NCBI GenBank assembly: GCA_951802425.1
Contig: OX637800.1
Span: 2,542,001-2,606,000 of the forward strand
Source of the DNA: Clavaria fumosa
Taxonomy: Eukaryota; Basidiomycota; Agaricomycetes; Agaricales; Clavariaceae
Length of the DNA: 64,000 bases
Direction: 5' to 3'
How positions within the stretch are numbered: the first letter of the stretch is position 1; each line of letters opens with the position of its first letter. A program made the translations under genes and the position numbers. Positions 56,965 through 64,000 of the stretch are shown here, piece after piece. The notes beneath the pieces were generated by a model. That model searched no databases, had not been told where the DNA came from, and saw only the letters and a program-made list of their open reading frames with translations.

Positions 56965-58376
56965 AGTAAAACCATTATTAGGTATTCCCAATCAGTGTGT
57001 GGGCCTCTGAGTCAGTCTGGAAAGAGTCTTCAAAACCGAAGGTTTGATTTAAAGTTCAAACTCCGCTTAAACCTTCCTAATTAGGCAATTCTGTCGCTCT
57101 GGCTTGCTCTCTGCATCCCTAAAAGGTATTTTGGCTCTAGAGGGCTTTGCCCTTGGGATATAACAGGGATAAACAATTATCTAAGCACTCCTGCTTAAGT
57201 AATAATTTCTAGATATGGTCTCCCTGTGAAACACATCCCCCTTTAGGATGGATGGATGACCAAGACTTTGGATGACTGTCCCAACTAGGCAAGTACAGCA
57301 CTTTGACTGTCAACAAGTTTTACCAAACTGTGAATAACTCCATGAGTTCTCAACCAATCTTCATGAAACTTTGCACATGGGTAGAGATAAAATATAGCTA
57401 TAGTTTGATATTATATGCAGAATAGTTGAATAGGAACTTGGCATGCTATAACAGTTCGCATTTTTGGTGTAATATTTACAATAACTCCTCTTGTAAATAT
57501 CTCAGCCAGTTCCTATTGCTTCCCCATAAAACTTTGTACACATATAGACAATAAATGTAGGCATACACCTATATGCTACATGGTACAATAGAACAGTTTC
57601 ATAGGTGGATATAATGATTTGACTATAGGGATGCTACATGCAATGTCTCCACTTTGAGGGGCATACATACTGAAACCCTGAAAGTATTAACATGACATCC
57701 TTACAATATATCCTTTATATGCCTATGCAATTATGCAATGAGACTTGCATAGCTTTGTGTAATGTTTGCATATTTACTCTTATCCACAATAAGAGTAAGG
57801 AATTATTCTGTCAATGGGACTTGTCAGAGACCACCTAGAACCACAGAATCACTCTGGTGACATAAGAGTGATCCTGTAGGCAATACAGAGGGATGTGACA
57901 GGTAATGTGCTTTGTCAATGAAGCACCATTGCTAATGCTTCTCCCAAACCACTTATCTTAGAACATAGAACTGTGTTCCAAGAGGTTCTACTGATGACTA
58001 GCCACAATGGTGGATGATTGTAGGCTATGCACCAGATACTCTGCACTCTGACTATGGGATTACTCCCATCCCTAACAAGTACTCAACTTCATCATTTCTG
58101 AACTATTTTAATAATGGTTCCAACTATGCTACTGCATTAGCAATGCTCTGAAGGAACAGAGTACTCAGCATATTCAGAACAGCACAAAATTTAAAATATT
58201 GCATGAAATGTGAGTCACATAGACCCATAAGCACTCCAGTATTATTTCCAGAGCCTTGGAAATCAAGATTGCACAAGCCATCATTTGGATACATGAAATG
58301 TCACTATTTAAATTGAGACCCATTTTATTTTGGTGGATTAGTACAATGAGAATTGCTTGAGAATTGACTGAGAAAT
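56965..58376. other. AT-rich stretch without a gene
   Basis: About 1.4 kb with no open frame worth calling, no recognised element end, no tRNA and no tandem repeat seen. It may be a decayed element. Confidence 0.5.
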
Positions 58377-58919
58377 TGTCAGTCCAAGTCCCTCACAGAA
58401 GCAAGAGGGGGAAAGAAGCTCAATTTCAACGTAGGGAATTACACACATTACAAGGGTACTATATATATTGGGGAAGGGGGGCTGTGTAGGGAATGAGTCA
58501 TAGGAAGGGGAACGAGGCTACGCACCCTGAGTCGCATGGCATAGGGGAGGTAACATAAGGCAAAGGGGATACCGAGTATGGAAGGTAGCGGCAAGGCACG
58601 AATAAGGGGAGGATGACAGAAGGAATGCTTGGCGTGGTCTTGGCTGCCCGAGGGGAGACCTCAATTAGTCCCGTTTAGGTTAGATTGATTGATGGGGGAC
58701 ATCAGAGGCATTATTGCTGATCTGCCTCCATCACGAATTGCAAAGCGTGGGTGTGGGGCACGTGATGGGCGCTTATCGCTGGCCTGTAGGCACTGGGGGG
58801 AGTCACGAGAGTGGAATTAGGGTCACGGTCGATCACGTGACTCCGTGCCCATTCCTCGTCACGAGTTCCTAGTGCGCTATGGAGTTCAGTGAGGGTGGCT
58901 TATGTAATGGATCCTGACA
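58377..58919 (-). repeat. 3' LTR of chromovirus F
   Basis: TGTCAGTCC...ATCCTGACA (543 bp), with TGTCAG/CTGACA ends like the LTR of G. Contains a TATATATATT run near 58,460. The partner is outside the window. Confidence 0.75.
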
Positions 58920-58930
58920 TGGCCCCCTCC

Positions 58931-61900
58931 TCAAGGCTGGGCGTCTCGACCAGCTAGTCGCGCTTTGTCCGGGTGTTTGAGGAAGAAGTTGCGGAGAAGG
59001 ATTGCGACATTGGTAAGGTTCTGACGGGGTTCCCAGGTGTTCTCTTCGATGGGGTAGCCTAGCCATTTCACCAAGTACTTCACTCCCCTTCCTACTTTCT
59101 TCATGTCCAGGATCTCTTCAACTTCATATTCCAAGTGGTCATCGTCAATGGTCGGAGGAGGTGGGGGAGGTCGGGCTTGGGAGGCGAAGGAAGGGGGGAT
59201 GAACAGGGTAAGGAGGGACTCATTGAACACGTTGTGGATACGCCAGGCTGGGGGCAGTTTGAGACGGTATCCGGCGGGTCCCACCTTTTCCACAATAGCA
59301 AAAGGCCCGGCACGTTTGTTGTCGAGTTTCTTGTTCGGGCAGTCCATCTTCAGGTTACGCGTGTCTAACCATACAAGGTTGCCCTTCTCATACTCGCGGC
59401 TGGGTTGCTTTTGGCTGTTGTAGCTCCTCTTCATCGCTAGCGCAGCTTTTTCCATGGCTTCTTTGGCAGCTCGCCGCGACTCCTCTAACTTCGCCATCCA
59501 CTCATCAGCAGCTGGGTTCACCTCCGTCTGCGGGTGTATACCTCCATTCCAGGGATGTCGGCCATAGTCCAGGAAGAAGGGCATGTAGCCAGTCGCGGAG
59601 TGCTCCCGATTATTGAGTGCGAATTCCGCAGTGCTCAGCCATTCTGCCCAATCGTCTTGGAGATGATCGACGTACTCCCACAGGTAGGTTTCGATTTCTT
59701 GATTCACCCGTTCTGTTTGTCCATCAGTTTGGGGGTGGAAGGCAGTGCTCGGGTTGGCCTTTATCCCAATCATTCGGTAGAATTCCTTCATGAATCGCAA
59801 GACAAATTGCGGGCCACGGTTGCTGACAATCTTCTAAGGGATCCCATGGTTCCGGAATACTCAGTCTCATAGAATTCTTGCAGCTCCCAGGCTCATCAAG
59901 TCAAATCTAATCACCTCGATGAGGGTGCGTTTGGTGTATTTATCGACAATTATGAGGATAGAGTTGAAACCATGGGACTGTGGCAACAGGCCTACTATGT
60001 CCCAGCTGATCGCCCACCATGGGCCGCTTGGGACTGGGTATGGGTGTAGGGGCGCAGCACGTTTGGTTCGGTCGGGCTTGGTTCTCTGACAGCCTTCGCA
60101 TCCAGACACGTACTTCTCCACATCCTTTACCATCTTGGGCCACCAGCAGGGTGTCCCGCGATGGGAAGGTCATGTTCATAGTTGAGTACCACCTCGCGGA
60201 CGGCCGGGGGTATCCACACAGTGTTTCTTCTCCACCACAATCCCAGGCGGTCTCGTGTCCAGCTGTCGTCGATTTCCATGGGCTTAGTGACATGTTCTGC
60301 ACTCTTTTTCTGGAGGAGCGTCTCCATTTCAGATGTGAAGCTGGTGCGTACATCCATGTTGGGGGGGAGCATCTGGACAGGAGCATCTTCCTCAGCTGCC
60401 TCTCCATAGTCGGGCCTTCACGAGAGGGTATCGGCTCTGGTGTTGCTCTTACCGGTCCGATACTTGATCGCGAAGTCAAAACTCTGGAGTTCTCCGTACC
60501 AGCGTATTTGCCGTGGCTTCAGTTTTTGGGGTTTTCTGAAGTATTGCAAGTTTGCATGGTCGGTCCATATCTCGAAGGTTTCATCCACTCCTATGAGATA
60601 TGCTCTCCACTCTCTCAATGCTCTGATAACCGCGAGGAGCTCCTTGTCATAGACGTCGTAGTTCTTTTCGGCTGCCATGAGGGCCTTGGAGATGTAGTCA
60701 ACTGGTCTCCAGGTCCCATCGGGCTGCTGCTGGGAAAGAACTCCACCTGTCGCGAGGTTACTTGCATCTGTTTCTACCTTCCACCTACCCATATCCTGGG
60801 GTAGAGCGAGGACCAGGGCTGAAACGAGCACTCCTTTCACATCCAGGAAAGCCATGACCTGTTCGCTCTGCCAGCACCAGGGGACGTTACCAGTGAGCTT
60901 AAACAGGGGCTTGGCTCGCGAGGACAGGTTAGGGATAAACCTCCGCAGGTGGTTGACCATTCCCAGGAAACGTTGGAGTTCCTTGACATTTCGGGGGTCT
61001 GGCCAGTTTCGGATTGCTTCCGCCTTGGCCAGGTCATGCTCAAGTCGATTGTGCGAGAGCCTGAGCCCAAGGTAGAATACTTCAGCCTTCTCGAACTCAC
61101 ACTTGTTCAGTTGGAGGCACAGTCGATTGTCGCAGAACCTCTGCAGGACTCGGTCCATCCAGTAACAGTGGGTCGTGAGGTCGTCCGCGAAGATAATGAC
61201 ATCATCGATATATGCGAGTACATGTCCGCCAGCAATTTCTTCTCTCAGAATATGGTTCATAAATCTCTGAAAGGTCGTGGGAGCATTCTGGAGCCCAAAC
61301 CACATTACCATGGGTTCGAACAAACCTCGCGACGTCAAGAAGGCGCATCTCTCCTGGTGTCCTTCCCACAACCTCATCGATGGAAACCCTCCCTTCGCGT
61401 CAATCTTGGAAAAGATTCTGGCTCCACGCAGTCTGTCTACACAGTCGCGGATGCACGGCAATGGGAACTTGTCTTTAATCAAAAACGAGTTGAGGCGTGA
61501 GTAATCGATGATGGGCCGGAGCTTGTCCTTTTCTCATTTGAAAAAGAACGGGCTGGCATAGGGGGATTTGGAGGGCCTTATCCTTCCTGAAGCCAGCTGC
61601 TCGTCGATCCACCTGTTCATTTCTGCCGTTTCCTCCCTGGTCAACGAGTACAGCTTGGAGGATAAGTGTCCTGGGTCCTTGCGGAACTCGATCTTGATGT
61701 CAAAATCGGGTTGCGGTTTGGGCAACTCATCCCACTTCACCTCACTAAAGACCGTTGGGTATAGCGATGGCCAATCGGGCATATCTCCAGAGTCCGAAAA
61801 GCGAATGTCCATAGTCGTTTGTAGCACATTGTCCCATATACTGCCTTTAGGATAGGCCCAAGGACTCGCGAGGTGTGGGTCAAAGTGACAACTCGCGGGG

Positions 61901-62428
61901 CAGCACTTGAAGGAGACCTTGCCTAGTGGCCAATCGATCTCAGGGTTGTGCTTGGACAGCCAGTCATGTCCCAAGATGATCTTGTGCGACTTGGCCATTC
62001 CAAGTAAGAAGTGGGTCTCCTATTGTTAACAGGAGGTTGATGCCATAGCGGATGGGTCCACTCTTGTTTACTGATCCATCCACATTGTACACTTTGATTG
62101 GGTTCTGCAGTGGGACAGGTTCCAGTCCCAGTTCCTTGCACCAGGCCAGGTCCATGAAGTAATTAGTACACCCTGAATCGATCAGGACCTTAACACCTCC
62201 CCATTCAGCCATGGTTAGAGTCTCAAAGTGCGCCGGTAGGGTCAACTCTCTCTTCTGTCTCTTTGGTTTCTCCTCTGCGACTTTTGCTGTTCTGTTGTCC
62301 TCAAGTTCGTTCGCGCTCTGAGCATGTCTCCATTGCAAGATCGTGTATTTGGGTATACTTGCTACGGGTACAGGGGCGGGGGTGGGAACGTTGCTTGTAC
62401 TATTACAGAGACGTGAGCTCGGACTCAC
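58931..62428 (-). pseudogene. pol of chromovirus F, broken
   Basis: Protease VLIDSGCTNYFMD and IILGHDWL, with a deletion and frameshift between them near 62,000-62,040. Reverse transcriptase has IDYSRLN, FSKIDAKGGF and AYIDDVIIF. RNase H has VETDASNLATGG. Integrase has CEGCQRTK, SWDIVGLLP, VSNRGPQFV and NQEIETYL. The chromodomain has EYEVEEILD, VKYLVKWLGYP and NTWEP. Stops are TGA at about 61,534 and 60,418 and two near 59,860, plus a TAG near 59,835. It is close to C and G in every domain, so the three are one lineage. Confidence 0.87.
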
Positions 62429-62911
62429 TGCGTCTCTTCTCCAAAACCCTGCTCCTGGGTGGGAGCCAGTGGGAGCTGTTGTTGTTGTTGCTGGGCCTGC
62501 GGGGCACCAGCCATCTGCCTCTCTCTCTCGTAGATTGCCAGCCTGTCGCGAAGCAGCGCGAGTTCGTTCTCATATTCTTCCACCTCTGCTGGGCCAGGGA
62601 CCATCGCGTGAACCTGTGGCCTTGGGACATAGGGTCGCAAGTCCGGGAGGTGGCAGTTTCGGGCGATGTGACCTACCTGGCCACAGCGGAAGCATCGACG
62701 TTCAGCCACAGGAGTTCGCGTCTGGTCCACAATCATCCTGTCACCAGCACCAGTGGGACGGGGGATGATCTGAGGAGCAGGAGCGCGTTGCTGCTGCTGC
62801 GGAACGGAGAGGAAGCGAGGCGCGGGTTGCAGCAGGTTCGGGTTCGGGTTCGGGTAGTGCGGAGGCATAGGGAGTGGTTGCGGCTGCTGGAATTGGGTAG
62901 GGATGGGGCGG
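62425..62911 (-). pseudogene. gag C terminus of chromovirus F
   Basis: Pro/Gln-rich stretch, zinc knuckle CFRCGQVGHIARNC near 62,659-62,700, then a Glu/Arg-rich helix. The frame is open up to 62,911 where element G begins, so the insertion split a gag gene. Confidence 0.8.
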
Positions 62912-63216
62912 TGTCAGACTTAGTCTCACGGTTCACACAACTTAACGTAAGGTCGATGATGACGATACTAACATAAGGGGAAAAGGGTACAAGTAAGAAA
63001 ATGACGTGGTATATATAGCAAACGGTTCGGGAGTTGCTGGCGTTCCCACGCTCGGACCCCGTGCGTCACGTGATGCGTCCAGGCCCGGGTCACGTGATTT
63101 CCCCATTATGTAATCCACCACCCGTTCGGGTCACGTGACTCGTCCGCAAACTTCCCGCAACTCTTTTGCGATCCTTTCATGGCCTTTCCAACCTGCTTAT
63201 GTAAGCGATCCTGACA
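62912..63216 (-). repeat. 3' LTR of chromovirus G
   Basis: 305 bp; on the plus strand TGTCAGACTTAG...GATCCTGACA. Shares the CCCACGCTCGGACCC and TCACGTGATGCG stretches with the LTR of C. Contains TATATATAGC. Confidence 0.88.
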
Positions 63217-63227
63217 TCACCCCCCTC

Positions 63228-64000
63228 TTAAGGCTGGGTGTCTCGACCTGCCAACTTCGCCTTGTCAGGGTATTGCTGGAAGAAGTCCCGGAGCAACAGT
63301 GCAACGTTAGTGAGGTTGCGACGAGGTTCCCAGGTGTTCTCCTCTGCAGGGTATCCTAACCACTTCACCAAATACTTCACTCCCCGTCCAACCTTCTTGA
63401 CATCAAGAATCTCCTCCACCTCATACTCCAAGTGGTCATCGTCAATCGTGGGGGGTGGGGGTGGAGGCAAGTTCTGGGAAGGGAAAGAGGGAGCAATATA
63501 CAGGGTGAGTAGCAACTCATTGAAAACCCGGTGAATGCGCCATGCTCGGGGGAGCTTGAGTCGGTATGCTGCTGGTCCAACTTTCTCTTCGATAGTGAAG
63601 GGTCCAGCCCACTTGTTGTCAAGCTTCTTGGATGGTCGATCCATTTTCAGGTTCCGGGTATCCAGCCAGACTAAATCCCCCTTTGAGTATTCACGACTCG
63701 GGCGCTTTCCTTTATCATAGCTAGCCTTCATCGCATCTGCCACCTTCCCCATTGCATCCCTGGCTGCTCTTCGGGATTCCGTGAGCTCGGCCATCCACTC
63801 GTCTGCTGCAGGGTTCACTTCAGAGGGCGGCTGGATACCACCATTCCAAGGGTGCCGGCCATACTCCAGATAGAAAGGTGTGAATCCAGTGGCTGAGTGC
63901 TCTCAGTTATTGAGTGCGAATTCGGCTGTGGATAGCCACTCTGCCCAATCATCCTGCAGATGGTCAACATAGGCCTGGAGATACACTTCAACCTCCTGAT
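63228..64000 (-). pseudogene. pol of chromovirus G, C-terminal part
   Basis: From the window end: integrase tail ([20 protein letters not shown], then TGA where relatives have Arg in NNREHSATG), the linker GDLVWLDTRNLKMDRPSKKL, and the chromodomain EYEVEEILDVKK, VKYLVKWLGYP, NTWEP, ending at 63,228. One TGA at about 63,903-63,905 is seen. The rest lies beyond the window. Confidence 0.85.

Larger units (their letters stand above)
58377..62911 (-). mobile_element. Chromovirus F (Ty3/gypsy), minus strand, 5' part displaced
   Basis: Left LTR 58,377-58,919, polypurine tract (GAGGAGGGGGCCA on the minus strand), then chromodomain to gag zinc knuckle. At 62,911 its gag is cut by the LTR of element G; the rest of gag and the 5' LTR should lie beyond the window. 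Genes carry TGA codons, one TAG and a frameshift. Confidence 0.88.
62912..64000 (-). mobile_element. Chromovirus G (Ty3/gypsy), minus strand, runs off the window
   Basis: LTR at 62,912-63,216 with polypurine tract 63,217-63,229 (minus strand AAGAGGGGGGTGA), then chromodomain and integrase end. It sits inside the gag of F. The LTR resembles that of C. Confidence 0.88.

Overview
The window looks like a piece of a basidiomycete (Agaricomycetes-type) genome. The signs are short GT-AG introns of about 46-85 bp in every gene model, a NACHT-WD40 NLR family typical of mushroom-forming fungi, chromodomain Ty3/gypsy elements, and a pogo-type transposon with a CENP-B-like DNA-binding region. No tRNA, rRNA, CRISPR or bacterial feature was seen.

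Host part (1-23,100). A small DUF7704-like membrane-protein gene (minus strand, 82-674) is followed by a gene cassette present twice in direct orientation (unit 1 about 785-11,442; unit 2 about 13,264-23,098). Each unit holds a DUF7704-like gene (+), a large eight-exon NLR (-) with an N-terminal helical region, a NACHT NTPase and a 42-residue WD40 array, a broken DUF7704 fragment, and a six-exon zinc-finger gene (+). The two NLRs are almost the same up to the WD40 region, which differs in repeat number (13 versus 12) and order, as in het-e/het-d type incompatibility genes. The units also differ by a serine-incorporator (Serinc/TMS1) relic in unit 1, an extra NLR exon-1 relic in unit 2, a solo LTR in unit 2, and a 25-bp deletion that shifts the frame of the unit 2 DUF7704 gene. 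A degenerate DUF7704 copy lies between the units.

Transposon part (23,296-64,000). This is a nest of elements. A 5.6-kb pogo-type element (23,296-28,927, TA flanks) carries a broken transposase, triplet-repeat arrays and a 293-bp hAT-like MITE with an 8-bp target duplication. An old minus-strand Ty3/gypsy element (B) is scattered in pieces over 28,930-56,037. Its body is interrupted by a 145-bp solo LTR, by an old LTR which itself holds the plus-strand chromovirus A (31,743-48,029, TSD GACAG), and by chromovirus C (49,490-55,108, TSD TCCTC). A young gag-only element D (42,300-47,677) sits inside the 3' LTR of A. After a 1.4-kb stretch with no gene come two more minus-strand chromoviruses: F, and G inserted into the gag of F and running off the window.

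Main discovery candidate. Retroelements A and D, which differ in LTRs and gag, each carry a spliced gene on the strand opposite to gag/pol just before the 3' LTR. Joined over introns with matching phases, both encode basic, partly coiled-coil proteins with the same C-x2-C-x6-C-x7-C-x2-C-x6-C pattern, which is the spacing of fungal Zn(II)2Cys6 DNA-binding clusters. A third, decayed copy lies at 56,683-56,964, at exactly the same 116-bp distance from its LTR. A self-encoded DNA-binding regulator or anti-silencing factor is a reasonable hypothesis, but it is inference.
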